DNA of 64,000 nucleotides from Camarhynchus parvulus (Eukaryota > Chordata > Aves > Passeriformes > Thraupidae), in NCBI RefSeq assembly GCF_901933205.1, contig NC_044584.1:12875001-12939000 (forward strand). Reading direction: 5' to 3'. The notes under the pieces are model-generated. The model saw nothing but the letters and a program-made list of their open reading frames with translations. It had not been told where the DNA came from and did not search any database. A program made the translations under genes and the position numbers. This document shows positions 38,346 to 51,294 of this stretch, piece after piece (position 1 is the first letter of the stretch; each line of letters opens with the position of its first letter).

Positions 38346-41300
38346 GTCAGCTGATCCTTTGGGCTGCTTTTCTAATGAGAGGTGAAACAACAGCTGGGCA
38401 ACTGCCCACCTCACCTTGTGGAGATGGAGGAAACAGATGGAAACCTCTCCTTTTTTGCTTTCCTTGTATCCCTCATTCTCCAGTTTGTGACATGAGGTGA
38501 GGGTGAAGCTGTTTCAGCTTAAATTGGACCCTACACTGAAGCCCAATGCAGTTGTCAGTGAACATGAAACTAAATTCTCTCTAACAGAATATGTAGGCTT
38601 CAGATGCCTGTTTGAGTGCAACGAGCCCCCAAACCTGCCTGCAGGAGTTAGCACTGCAGAAGTTACAGTGACGTGCACGCCAGTCTGCCACAACAAACTA
38701 TTGCAACCACTGAGGCAGATAAAACCAGCTTGTTTACAGTTCGTGGAAGTCTAGTGGATTAAAAAAACCCCAACAACTTCTGATTCATACTGCAAGTTGG
38801 ATACCATATATTTGATATAAAAGCTGAGGCAAAAATATTGTATGTTGTAGCATCACCTTTCCAAATACAACCAACTATGAAGTACTTTAATAATTCAGTG
38901 AAGAATTCAGAACAACAGCCATGGACATTTACAACAGATCTGTATCTCTGTGTGCTATTGCTATTTTTACCCTAAAAACTTACAGGGCCTGATAAAGGAT
39001 CAAGAGACAGTAAAAAATCGAAGCAGGATGAAGACTAAATAGTAGAGAGCCTCAATCTCTTCTCTGTGTAAGGGAAGATGTAGGTCACTACATAAAACTC
39101 AGGTAGAAAATGAGCCCCCTGCCTTCTGAAAAAGAGGAATAAAAAGAATGGAGATGCAAGGCACTGAGACTGGGTGCTGGCAATGCAAATCACCTGTGAA
39201 TTAAATGAAGTTGAATTTCCTGTAAGAGCCCAGAGAATCTTCTGCATTATGCATTGGCAGACAGAGGGAAGCACAGGACATAATTCAGTTGTACAGTCCA
39301 AAGCAGAGTAAAGCAACTAGAGTGAGTTTATTGATCTAAAGAGAAAGATAAAACAATAAGGGTAGATAGGAACGTTTCTTTTTGTTGGTGTGAAGAATCC
39401 AACACATTTAGTGACCATCCAACTTAAAGACTGTCTTCATTATCTCCCTAACACCATTTTACACCCGCTCCTTACTCAATTTGATGCACTCTAGATGCAC
39501 AAAACACAAGGAAATATAAATATCACTTCCATGCAGCCATTTCATTTGCCTAATGGGAGGGACAGATTGTCCGTTCTTGCTGATTGAGGAAGGGAACAGT
39601 AAATGCTCAGTAGTAAATTTGGCACTGTTGTTGGAAGTCTGGATGCAATAGGGGCATTGATGAGTCCCTCTGGGTTCAAAAATCTTTTAGAAGCTCCCCT
39701 TTTTCAGGGTAACAGCTTAAAACCCAACATGGTCGATCACCCAGACATTTTATCTGCATTTAAGTGCAAGTCCACCTGTGACAGCATTTTGTATGCCAAG
39801 ACTTCCTGTTTCATATGATTCACTAGACAGAAGACAAAAGAAAGTTATCAAAGGACAGTGTCAGTATTTTCTGAGCAATAAAGCTCAGTGTCCTCAGTAA
39901 CCTGCACCCAGAGCTCCCAAAACTCTTCCAGGAAACAAATAAAAAAATCATTGGCTGTTAAATCAAAGCTTGATGGGATTGCTAGAGAGAGCACTGCAAA
40001 GGAGAGAAGCTAAAGAAAATCAGTTCACAGTTACAAGGATGAACAGAGCTCACTGGGGTTGGGCCGATTTGATGCTGTATTCCTCATCATAGCAGGACTC
40101 TCCCCACAAAAATAACCTCATTAGATAGAGCTCCATGAAAGAAAAGAAATTAAAGCAATATTCTTTTTTTAACAAGGGAAATGACTCAACAAAGCAGAAT
40201 AAATCAATGACAGCACGATAGACTCAGTCCTGCAGGTATTTTGTGTGAGAACTTGTATGCAGTACATAAAGCACCCCTAGGAACACACAGTATTTACATA
40301 TACTGGAAAGTGAGAAAGAAAATGACAAAATAACAGAAGTGAAAGACAGGAAGTAGTGCTGGAAGGTGCAGTTCTTGTAGACACCTTCTGATGGGACCTT
40401 TCCTGAGGCCAAAACCAGGCCCAAAGTTAGTCTGACATCCCCAGTCTCTTTTTCCCTTGGGCTGTACCACTGCAGTGGCTCCTCCCCGATAAAGTGGGAG
40501 TTCAGTTTCTGCCACTGAAAGGGACCTGCTTAGCACAGAGATGGAGCCTACCAGGGAGCTGATGCTCCCCTAAGCCCTGGATCTTTGGAGTGCAAATATG
40601 CACCAAATGGCAAGAGCCTGGTTGGGAGCTCTCAGGACCATCAATATACAGGATTCGTGCCATTATTGCACAATACTGTATCAGCCCTCATGGCATTGTC
40701 TGTATGTGGAGCATAAGAGGATAAGAATGAAACTTCTTCAATAATTTTGCCCTCAGAAGCACAGCTGACCTGCTCTCATCCTTATCACTTTCTCCTCCCT
40801 CTACTTTGATTCTTTAAAAAATAAAGCAAAGCAAAACAAAACCAAACCCCAAAACCCCAAACAAACCTAGAATGTCATGACCCATTTTACTGTGTGAACC
40901 CACAAAGAGTTGCATCTGTTCAAATGAGTGGCTGATAAGCTGCACCATGGCAGGACAAATAAGAGACTGGTGAAGAGTGGGAACATTTGAAATTGGCTTT
41001 GGTGGCAATAGGAGTTGCAAGAAAAAATACTAAATAGTACAGAATTTTACTTTGTCTTTTTTTCTCTTTCTACTGAGATGAATTATAATAGAAGTGGAAA
41101 AATGAATAGGTGAGAACTTCCAACTGTGCCAAAATGAAAGTATCTGAAAATTGAACCAGGGAAAACAGGGAATTACAGTTCTTGTGCATTGGCTGTGACA
41201 GCATGGTAAGTCCTAATACAGAGCTCAGGGAGAATAAACAAGTGCAGAGAACTCAGATAGAAATATTGCTATAGGAAGGAATGCTTAAGAAACTGAAAAT

Positions 41301-42520
41301 GTACCAGTTCATGAATTGTTCAGAACAGGTATAGGAGAGAAGTTGCTTTCTCAGAAGATGTTGTGAAACTGGAACATTCTGTTTCATAAATTCTGTGAAG
41401 GCTACACAAACTTTTCTGAGTGATACTGAGGACTAGTACTAGAACTGACACGTGCTGAAGTTTCTGTTTGCTAAGATACACTGACCTCTGTCAGGGAGCA
41501 CATTGATTATCTGATGTATCTTCCAGAAAACCACAGCTCTTTGGAAATTAATATACAGTCCTTCCAGCGAAGAAGTTTCAGATTGAAACTATAACCCAGT
41601 AGGTAAATGTCTTTCTCAAATGGGCATAAAAAACAAATTTGAGAAGATGTGCCATTTATTTCTGTTGCTTAACAAATATATGGCCTTGGTAATTTATGTT
41701 GATTATAAGTTTGCTACCACCACTTATGATAGCTGTGCTTGGCAACTAACAGTGTTTGGGGAGCAGTTTGTGCACATTCTCTATCAATATTATGAAATTT
41801 GTAAAGCAGATGGACTCTCTCTGCTGCTGCAGCTTCAACACCCCTGTGGCCTTTATTTGTCAAAGACACACATTGCACAAACATCCTGATTGCCTCTGTC
41901 ATCAAGGAGATCAATAATACCCTGAGTGCTTGGCCAGAGCCCTTCTCAGGCCCATTTCTGTGACAGAGCCTTGTGAGCAGGAGATGCTCACAGGGACTGC
42001 CCAGGTGCTCCAGCACCTGGATTAACATGGATTACCAAACCTGCTCAATAGATTTGTCAAGGAACATTTTCAATAACAAGATCAGAGGAACAAAGAGAAG
42101 GAACACTGGGGCTCTACTGTGAATTTGGGGAGCTGAGCAAATGAGATGAAGGTCCTATAGGTGAGTGTGTTGCCATTTTATATGTACAACTCTGCTCCTT
42201 CTTAATGGCTCTGCTCTCCACAGCAGAGCTTAAGATTTCCCAGTTGACTTTATTGCTATATTTATCCCACTAAATATAGAGAATACTTGACTCAGATTTG
42301 TAGACTGCCAGTGCACTATTTCTCACAAGACATCCGTGCTAGCAAATACAATTTATGCCCTGGAGTAAAGCCATGCAGAGTGTCTGGGGATGTAACCCTG
42401 GGAATGCCCTTGGGCTTCTCCCAGCAGAGTTCTGAGGGACACAGGGGCATGGACAGGGCATTTCCCTGCCCATCCACACACCCCCAGCCTCCATCACCAG
42501 GGACACTTGTATTCTATTAA
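38346..42520. other. Gene-free stretch
   Basis: No gene recognised. A short frame at 38497-38754 (+, 85 codons) is cysteine- and proline-containing but matches nothing I know. An A/C-rich patch sits at 40815-40867. A possible very old CR1 body fragment lies around 41330-41400 on +, where 'TGAAACTGGAACATTCTGTT' resembles the CR1 'TGAGGCACTGGAACAGGTTG' block; similarity is too weak to call firmly. Confidence 0.5.
40815..40867. repeat. A/C-rich low-complexity patch
   Basis: Words of AAAGC, AAAAC, CCAAACCCC and AAAACCCC follow each other. The - strand reads GGGGTTTTGGGGTTTGG, giving several short G runs close together that could in principle form a two-tetrad quadruplex. No adjoining transposon was seen. 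Confidence 0.6.
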
Positions 42521-42524
42521 GTGA

Positions 42525-42675
42525 AATTTCCCTAATTTAATTCTGGTAATGACATTTCCAACATTTCTAATCGTATAATTATCCACTAGAATGGTGACAG
42601 GGGAGGGTTATTTTTAATTGGATGGTAGCTTTTGGTGTAGTTATTTAATTCTGATTAATATTTCTCACTGTAGTA
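42525..42675. promoter_or_regulatory. AT-rich cluster of homeodomain-type sites
   Basis: Within 150 bp lie TCTAATCG, TATAATTATCC, TTTTTAATTGGATGG, TTATTTAATTC and TGATTAATATT, a dense set of TAAT cores in both orientations, including a TAATCG. The clustering and absence of repeats make this a candidate conserved noncoding element. AT-rich DNA gives TAAT words often, so the call is weak without alignment to other amniotes. Confidence 0.25.
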
Positions 42676-43235
42676 AATACAAGTTTACTGAATCAGTTGG
42701 TTTTTCTTTCCTTGCAGAGCTGAGTGTTCTGCCTCCCGAATTGCAACTCCTAGAGAAGCCTAATAGACATTAGTCCTTTAAAGGTGGAACACCAGGCCAG
42801 CTGCTCTGCTTTACATGTCCCTTTTGGGGTGGAACTAAACAGACTGGCCAAGGAGGCAATTTCTGCTCCTTACTAATATTGAGGAGACTTTGTTCCTTTG
42901 CTTGGGTTGGAGCAGCACAGGAGTAGCACTGCAATTATTCTCTTTGGCACAGATTCCTTGAAGAAGCCCTTGTTGTGGTAAAGTGACATGCATGGGAAGT
43001 ACCCTAAGCAACAAGTGTTTGTAGGATTACAAATTTGCTTTCAGCCTCAGGCCCTTGAACTCTGGCCTGCTTCATGCCTTTGGACCTATGCAGCCAGTAA
43101 AACTACTCTGGAACTGTGAGAATTAAGTGCAATTCTTAACAGAAATAAATTTTATCTTTCAAAAAGGAAAAAAGTTATTGTTAAAAGCACTTAAGACCTG
43201 CCACAGTATCCCCTTAATTATAAATTCATGTTTTC

Positions 43236-43259
43236 TTTCTTTTTTTTTTCTTTTTTAAT
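43236..43259. repeat. T-rich run
   Basis: A pyrimidine run of T with three C interruptions. No repeat body is recognised next to it. Confidence 0.6.
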
Positions 43260-43704
43260 AAGGAACTTAGAATGGAAAAATCATTTTATCTAAGCTTCTT
43301 TTGCTTTTCAGCTGTGGTACTTTCTAAACACACTATAAAGTTGGGGTATCTAACAAGTTGCAGCACCTTGCTGTTCTTTACTTTTCTTTAAAAGTGAGAT
43401 AAAAAGGAAAATATTAATGTCTTACCTGAAGCATGTACTATACATTAACATTAGTACAATTCCAAAGGTCTCCTTTGTTAACACACCCTTAGGGAGTGCA
43501 CATGGATAACAAGGTAAACTCAGGCTCTGTAGAAGAGTGTTGATTCTTTTAGCTGGAAAAACACTACATCTATCTACACATGTGTGGCAAAAATGACAAT
43601 ATACAAGAGACACCCATAAAGTCCTATGTGTGATGGCTTTATGGTTTTCTTAACTCAACTGATAAAAAGAGATGCAGTCATAAAACACCATGGAGCCATT
43701 AATT

Positions 43705-43756
43705 CAAGCACATAGGCATAAAATTCTGCAAGCACTTAAGCATAAAAATTCTGCAA
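43705..43756. repeat. Imperfect tandem duplication, 24-25 bp unit
   Basis: 'CAAGCACATAGGCATAAAAT' followed by TCTG is repeated as 'CAAGCACTTAAGCATAAAAA' followed by TTCTG. The copies differ by three substitutions and a one-base length change in the A run. Confidence 0.8.
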
Positions 43757-46479
43757 AAAAAAGCTTTAGTTCTTAGTGCTGTTCCTTCTGTCCATCCACT
43801 TGTCCAGTAAGGAAGGGAAACTGCTTTAGAATTTGAGAAACAACTACCACGTTGTAGGCTGTTATGTTAATCATTGTTCCTTTGTAAAAGTTCAGATACT
43901 TGAGGGCATTTGTAGAGTTAATTTATATCCAAAGGATAACATGAACATAACTCACAAAATAAGTTCTGCTAGAAATTGCAAGTGCCAATATTTACTTGGC
44001 TAACAAAACATGACTCTGGGGTTCAGGGTGGGATCTTTACTCACAGGAGCTCAGAACTGAAGGGATTCCAGGACACTTGGAGGGAGAGGTGAGAAAGCCA
44101 TGCTGGGGTTGAAGGAGAGCTCAGGAGTGCAAACATCGTGGAAAAATTCCCCCACCACAAAATCACTGCCTGATCAAAACTGTGAATCAGCCTCTGCCCA
44201 CTGGCACACCCTTTTTTGGGTGTTCCTACTTCCCTTTTTTATTCACCTTAGGGATACTGATAGTATTTCTCCTTACCTGTGACACAAAGTAATTCTTCTA
44301 AAAACAATGCAAAATCCACAAAACCCTCCTCCTAACTCAGGGAACTAATCCTCAATGTCCAACTGTGGGTGCTTTGCTACTAAAATAAACCTCTGCAATA
44401 TAAAATATACATTTCTCAAGAACAGATTTTGTAAGAACAGCAGGGCTTTCCTCTCGACCTGTACCACTATGGCAATTTCTAGTTGCAGAACAGGTGGGGA
44501 TGGCTCACCATTTCCCGGTCTGGTCAAGTACTTCTTGAGCACTTAGGAATTATTTAGCAGTGGTTTAAAAATTAAAACATCTTTGCTTTTTTAGAATAGC
44601 AGATACCTGAGTGTAGTGTGCCACTTCTAAGGAGGAATTGGAGCAGAGCTGAAGTGGCTGCACTTCTGGAGGAGATCACAAATTCAGCAGCAGCTGCCAA
44701 GGGGGAGGATGGCACCAGTGGGTCATTCCCTGCTGGGAGGACCTGAGCCACAACCCACTGCTGACTGCAGCACTTTGTGTCCCCTGGGTTTTCATCTTCA
44801 CAGCTTCCCTTACCCCCCTCTAGAGATCAGCAGTAATGGCTGGGAAGTTTGCAAAACTAACACACTTCTCTCCTGGTAGGAACAGAAAAGATTCACCAGG
44901 AGCAAAGGTCAGTCACTGGGGCACTTCTTGCTTTTAAGCAGCAAGTGTTTTCACATCCTTCCATCTGAGTACATAAAACAGCAGCCAGACTGAAGCAATT
45001 AAGCTTCATTTCAGAAGCAGTTATGTGGTTCAGAAGGAAAGAGCTTTTCTGAAGGAGCTCATGTAGACCTGCCTTAAGGATGTACCCACAGACTGTCACA
45101 CAAAGAATGGTCACAATCCAGGTATTTCTGACACAGAACCTCCCTTTTGACATTTACTAATAAGGAAATAGATTACAAAAAACACAAATTTAAGAAAAAC
45201 CAATGGGAGAATAAAGAATAAAAAAATTGCCTTAGTAAGTTTATAAACTGCCTGTTCCAAAAAGAATGAAACAATTGTACTCTATTTTTAAAGTCTGGTT
45301 TGGTTTAAGCATTTTGCCATCATCCTGCCCCTCTGTAGTCTGTGAATAAGTACACACATAACCTGCAATTCTCACTCTCCCCTTTTCTGACAGCCAAAAG
45401 AGGGTTTTTATTTAAGAAAAGGTAGAATATTGTCTAATGCTGGATCTTATTAAATACTTTGTTAGGAAAAAAAATGAACAAAGTTTGAAGCTGAAAAGAT
45501 ATTTTCCTTTACAGGACTCAGATAAATTCTCTGTCCCCTCATAGTCCATCCTATGCCTAAAAGATAATGAATCAGATATTAGGATATAAGGAAAAGAGAG
45601 GGAGTTATGCCAAGGGAGAGAGATACTCAGTTATCCAGACAGTGTGGCTGCCTGTCTCTGTGAAGGTGTTCACTTTAAGAATTCTGAGAAATCTCTAATA
45701 AGGATATTACATAAATTTCAATATCTACTGTGGCCAAAAAATGCCAAGTGCTGATATAAAAGAGCAGTTATAGGGCAAGTTTCAGAGTTTCTGGACTGTG
45801 TCTTTCACATGCAATTGTTTGGCATTTATTTATTCTCTGAGACAGCTGTCCCACTCACTTAGAGACATGCCAAGCCTCGTGTAAGGCTCTTCTGCTGCGT
45901 GTCAATTTATACAAAGATGTGAAGTTAGCCTCAGTTCACTGTGCCCCTTTATAGACACTGTCATTCCCCTTTTGAGTGTTTTTCTTGGCTTGCTACATCA
46001 CACATACCTGTACTTATCAACTCCTATCAAAGGAGTAAGGGCTGGATGTAGCACTGAGGAAAGGGTATACAGAAATAATTGTTAATTTTCTAGAGAATAC
46101 AGATGAAGGATTTAATGTACATATACATTTATAGCTATTAACCACCTTTTAGAAAATGTTACTTTGTTTGGGCAGCAGCATTTCAAAGCCACAAGCAACG
46201 GTAGAAAACAGGGTTATCTTACCAAGAACTACATTTTTTTAATCAGGTCATGATGCTGCACACAGATGCAGAACTCTCTATCTTTCCAGTTACAAGAATT
46301 TAGTATTCTACATGAAACTTCTCCTTAGATGGACTACTCAGAGATTCTATTCTGCTACCATTATAATAATTATCAATACATTGGAATTTTAGACAAAATG
46401 TGGGTTTTACACAACACGTATTAATGGGGAGGGGAAAAGTTGGTCACACACTGACACACCAAGTTTCATAACCACTGAT

Positions 46480-46507
46480 CTTAGCTGAAGGGGCTTAGCT
46501 GAAGGGG
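46480..46507. repeat. Perfect 14-bp tandem duplication
   Basis: CTTAGCTGAAGGGG occurs at 46480-46493 and again directly at 46494-46507 with no mismatch, suggesting a recent slippage event. Confidence 0.9.
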
Positions 46508-48923
46508 CACTGTGCTAGAAACACACCTATGAAATTCCAGAGAATATATCTTTTCTGTTTGGCTAAGACCAAGAGATGTATATGAGTATAATGATGTGAG
46601 CCTAAGAGCCTTTCCCAATGGAAAAAGTCATGGAACACCTCCTCCATATACCCACTCCTACCAAGAAAAATTGAAAACTCTTGCTGAGCACATCTCTTTC
46701 GTCACTCTGCAATATTTCTGTGCAGAGTATCCAGACTCAAGGTTGCTATTTTTTCCTTTGCGACGCCACCGGCTCAGGAACTCCTGAGTGCTGGAGTTAA
46801 CACCCGGCAGGGATGTGCGTAAGCGACTCCTCCCGGGTGACACAACAGATCCCAGCAGTGACAAAGAACCTGTGCAAGCTGTTACTGAGGAGTTGGTACC
46901 CAGCTATGCCAAAAGGAGAGCAGCGTGGTCCAGAAAGAACGTGGGCACAGAACTGGAAATGCACTGGGGCTCTGTCCCTGGGCTGAGCCCACTCCCTGTG
47001 AGCGCCCAGCAGGTCATGTCAGGACAGCCTGCACTGCCAGGCTCAGGTGGGAAAGGGAAATTTCACACCTTCCAACCAGCCACAAATGCAGCAAACCAAG
47101 TCTTCCACTCTGGACCCTGGTTCATGTGAAGGAGCTGTAGAAGTCAACAGAGCTGTAGCTGATACAGGGGATGGAAGGATTTGGCCCTGATAGCTTTGAA
47201 CCCCAGGAACAACAGGAGCACAGAAAACAGCTTTGTGAGGGAGCACTATTCAGAGAGCCTTTTAAAATATTGAAGAACATTTCTTTCCTGGAATAATTGC
47301 TCAGGATTTTTGTTTTTCAGTTTATGCAATAGCAAGCTTCCTATCTCCTTCAAGCGCCAAACTTTTCCTAATCTTCTGCTGTGGGCCAGGCAGTGCAAAA
47401 AAAAGTTGGTTTTTGTGTTGCTTTAGGTACAGGTGTCTATGGGGCAGAAGATCTACATTTTTCCCCAAAATGCCTTTCTGCTCTAAGACAAGGAATCCAT
47501 GGCAGCTCCCTGTCCAGTGGCAGCAGTGATGGGGCAGTCAGAGCATTTATGAAGGATTAAAGCCAGTTAAAACTTCCAGGCACATCCATATGCTCTCTAT
47601 CATCATTTGCTCTCTTTTAACTTCAGCAAATTATAGGCGTTATGGGGGAACATTTTCCAAGGAGTAAGTGAGTTGTGCTGATGAATCTCATTTATTTGCT
47701 AATGAGATGTGTAATTCCTAAGTACCATTTTGAAAATGTACCTCATACTGTTTAAAAGTGTCCCTGTGTTCTCTAAGGGTGAGGCAGTTCCCCTGAACCT
47801 TGAAATGAGCTGGTAGAAGAAATCAGGACTTCATGCTTTCTGGGGAAAAGCTAAATCACACAGAACTGTATCAAAGTAACAACTGGTGTAGGCAGGGAAT
47901 GATTATAATGGTGTGAGGCTGAGAACTCTTTTCAGACTCCTGAGTAATTGCAACAAAAAGAAAATCTCACTGACATGAGGCTGAGAAAAGGCAAAAGTGA
48001 ATACGCTGTCATTTATGTATTTTTAAATGGAACAGACAGTTCAGAAATTGAATGGTTGTGCACAGCTGGCCAAGTGTGCCCAGAAAAATAATCAAAGAAA
48101 AGAGGAAAGGGAGGGGAAAGTGAGGGACAGAGAAAGTGAGGAAGATTACAAGTAAAATCACCACAATGGAAATACAGGAGAATGTATGTGGAAGATGCAT
48201 GACCTCATAAAAGATAACTAAAGGAGCTGGAAATAAAAGGAAACAAAAATAAAGTCATATTATTAAGTAATCTGACAGTAGTTGTTACTTTGCTTATTGG
48301 TTAAGTGAGTTTGCATAATAAATATAATTTTGTACATAAAAAATTGAAACATTTTGGCTTGGTAGTATAAGAAAAAGACAGTAACACCTGAAAGCTGAAT
48401 TTGACATGTGCACTATACTCTTCATTCAGTGTCTTCTCTTCTGATGTGCCACTGTTGCTAAACAGCTTGCCCAAAAATGGCAGCAATCACAGGAGAAGTG
48501 ATAATAATTAATAGCACTGATGTAATTACATGATGTCTGTTTCTTTAGTAAGAACTAAAATGTCAGTAGGAACAAAGGCTTTACAGTAGCTGTTGAAACG
48601 AGTTAAATAAGTTGAATTAAGAGTGCTTAGAAAGAAACTTCTAAGTAAGAGTATTATGGGTAACTATACATGGCTTGAATGACTTCTTCAGTTCCTGCAT
48701 CACCCCAATGATTCAGCCCTCTGAGCACGGCCTCTCTCCTGGAGACCTCCAGCTGGCTTTGGAGGTTACCCTGGATAACCACCCAGAGAGATTCCAGAGC
48801 CATCAAGAGAGATTTTGGGAAGTGGAGATCAAGTATCAGCAGATTTGAAATTATTTTGGGGATGAGGCCAAGACACCTGAAGGAATCTGTCTCTGAAATC
48901 ACAGCTTCCTTTCAGACTCTGGT

Positions 48924-48945
48924 ATCATCATCATCATCATCATCA
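48924..48945. repeat. (ATC)n microsatellite, 7 units
   Basis: Seven perfect ATC trinucleotides plus one A. Uninterrupted trinucleotide runs of this length often vary between individuals. Confidence 0.95.
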
Positions 48946-48949
48946 GTCA

Positions 48950-51290
48950 GTCTTATGTGAGTTCCCCCCATAAAACTGGTCTAGGGCACTGTGACAATCT
49001 TAGAGAAACCAAATTGCTGAGAAAGTTGTCTTCTCTAATTCACATTAGTCCAAGTCAGCCCACACAGTAAAATTAAGTAATGGTATGTTTTTAAATTGCA
49101 TAAAAGGAAAAAAAAAATCAAAGTTGTACTTGTGAATTTGGAGATGACAAATGCAGTAGATTGAAGTGAAAATATGTTTATCCCTTTTTATTTGCCATTT
49201 GTTGGCTGTTCTCATACATGTAACTTACCCTGATGGAAATCTGCAAAACCAAAGTCAGGCTGTTTTCTCACAGCACACTTTTAAACACCAACCATTATGC
49301 CTCATACCAAAGAACTGTCGGGAGGGTGAAGTCCTTCCCGAGGGCTAATTAGGACTTAAACTATGCTGAGAAGTTAGCTTTGTAAATTATAGATATTGTA
49401 TGCTATTAAATACCAATTACGAGGGTAAGCTGATTCCTACCACATATTTATTAAGGTTAATTTACAAGGTGTATTGCAGGAATTACTGAACATTTATAAA
49501 AATGGAATAGCTATGATCATTAATAAATGATCCTGACAACAAAGAAATCCCTCCTGTTCTTCACTAAGACCGTGAAGTTCATTAAATCTTTCCAAGGAGA
49601 CTGGGACTGCTCTGGCAGAGACAGCAGGAGTGTTTTCCATCTGTTGCACTGGCACAGGAGGGTCTCAATTGCGCAGGGATGCTGGACAGTGGCAGCGGGG
49701 CAATTTTCCTACACAGTGTGTGGAAAAGTCTCTTCCCTCTCTCTGGCTGTCACTTCTGCCTGCATTTGGTGATATTTTGTTGCCTTCAAAAGTTTGTATT
49801 TCAGCAAGAGGGGAGACCAGCCTGAAGGAAATGCCTCTAGAAGTTAGCTGACAAGCAAGGGCTTAGGAAATTCCAATGTCAAAGACAGAAACTTATGTCC
49901 AAAGTCCATTGTCAGAGCAGATTTTCAGTGCTTATTCAATTTACACATGATGATTTAAGGACACAAATGACTCTGCCATTTTGTCATTTACAAGCAACTC
50001 CTACCACCTACTGTAGCTGTTCACAAGAAAACACAATTTCAGGAAGCTAATTTTTTCATTTTCTTGTTCATTTTATTCTTCTTTTGTTGTTATGACCTTT
50101 AAGAAATATTATTTGTGTGGTTTTCATTTGCTCCTTCATGAGTTGTCCTCTCATTTGCTTTTCTTTCCTTCCTACATCCTTCTCACAACACTGTCAGGAG
50201 CTGCATTCCTCTCATTTTTTTGTTGGCCTTCCTTGAAACATATTTTCCTAACATTTGGTTTTCTGTTAGCCTCTGTCCCTGAAAACACCAGCAACATGAT
50301 TAATCAGCTACTGATCTTTTTCTCCTGCTCTCTTTACTAAAACATTTGGAAGACTACTCTCTGCTGCCCTGGCGACTCCTCTACAGCTTGGAGCTGGCAG
50401 CTGGAGCTGTTTTTCCAACTTTTTCCAAGGGTAATTCATCTCCTTGCTTTCTGTGCACAGTTACCAACAAATCCATCAAACTCCTTCCTCTGAACTGAGG
50501 AGAGGCCTCAGACAGGAGGTGACACTATTTCAACTTGTATCAAAAAGGGACATGCAAAAAAGAGACAGAGCTGCTCCCTCATTTTGTTTGAAAGAGCTAT
50601 TTATTTAAGTCTACAAATTCCTGGAAATCCAACATGTATAATCTGACTTGATGAAAATACCACAACTTCTTTGGTGTAGTAATACCTAAATTTACCATTA
50701 CATTTTTGGAGGGCCTGGGCAGAAAGATGAATCCCTGGGATGAAAGGTTGGTCATGATAAACTTGTTAAACAACTAGTTATAAACATCAGTACAATTAGG
50801 GACCATGCAGTCTACCTGCACATTATGTAGATATGGAAAAATAATTGTATTTTAGGTGGGATGATTACTGTAGGTGACAGAATATGTTTCCTTTTTGTCA
50901 TCAGTCAAGTCAAAGTGGCAGTCAACATATTTCACTATAATACTAGTACAGTAGCATCAAGAAACTGTTAAATAAAAACATTTCTGTGAGATATTAATTA
51001 GAGAGGCTTTGATTTATGCTCCTAAACCCTTACATTTTTTTTTAAATAAAGGTAATTTTGTGAAGAGCTGAGTGTTTTCAATTCTAGGTATAAAAACCTG
51101 CAGCTAAGTGGAGAAAGAAACTAAATTTAAAAAAAAAGAAAATAAATAAAAAGGTAATTTTCAGCAGCCTTTATACAACGCTTCTTCAAATATACAGCAT
51201 GTGGGACAAACAAATGGAATTCTTCCCTGTCTCCTATCAGCTACTTGTAAGGGCAAAAATTATCTCTGGCAAACATAGGAGCCTTTTGCT
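48950..51290. other. Gene-free stretch
   Basis: AT-rich DNA with no gene or repeat family recognised. Low-complexity A runs occur at about 49108-49117 and 51122-51155. A pyrimidine-rich segment at 50050-50340 gives an 82-codon hydrophobic frame on + that I regard as chance. Confidence 0.6.
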
Positions 51291-51294
51291 CTTT

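Larger units (their letters stand above)
42680..48922. other. Gene-free stretch
   Basis: No assignable gene. A good 3' splice-site-like sequence at 42700-42717 is discussed as a finding. Small local duplications occur at 43705-43756 and 46480-46507. CpG-containing words cluster briefly at 46755-46835, at the start of a 113-codon frame (46788-47129, +) with no recognised domain. An 8-bp-stem hairpin lies at 47685-47708. The rest is unremarkable AT-leaning DNA. Confidence 0.5.

Noticed and set aside
41330..41400. Decayed CR1 block on + (TGAAACTGGAACATTCTGTT)
   Set aside because: One short similar block; neighbouring landmarks do not line up.
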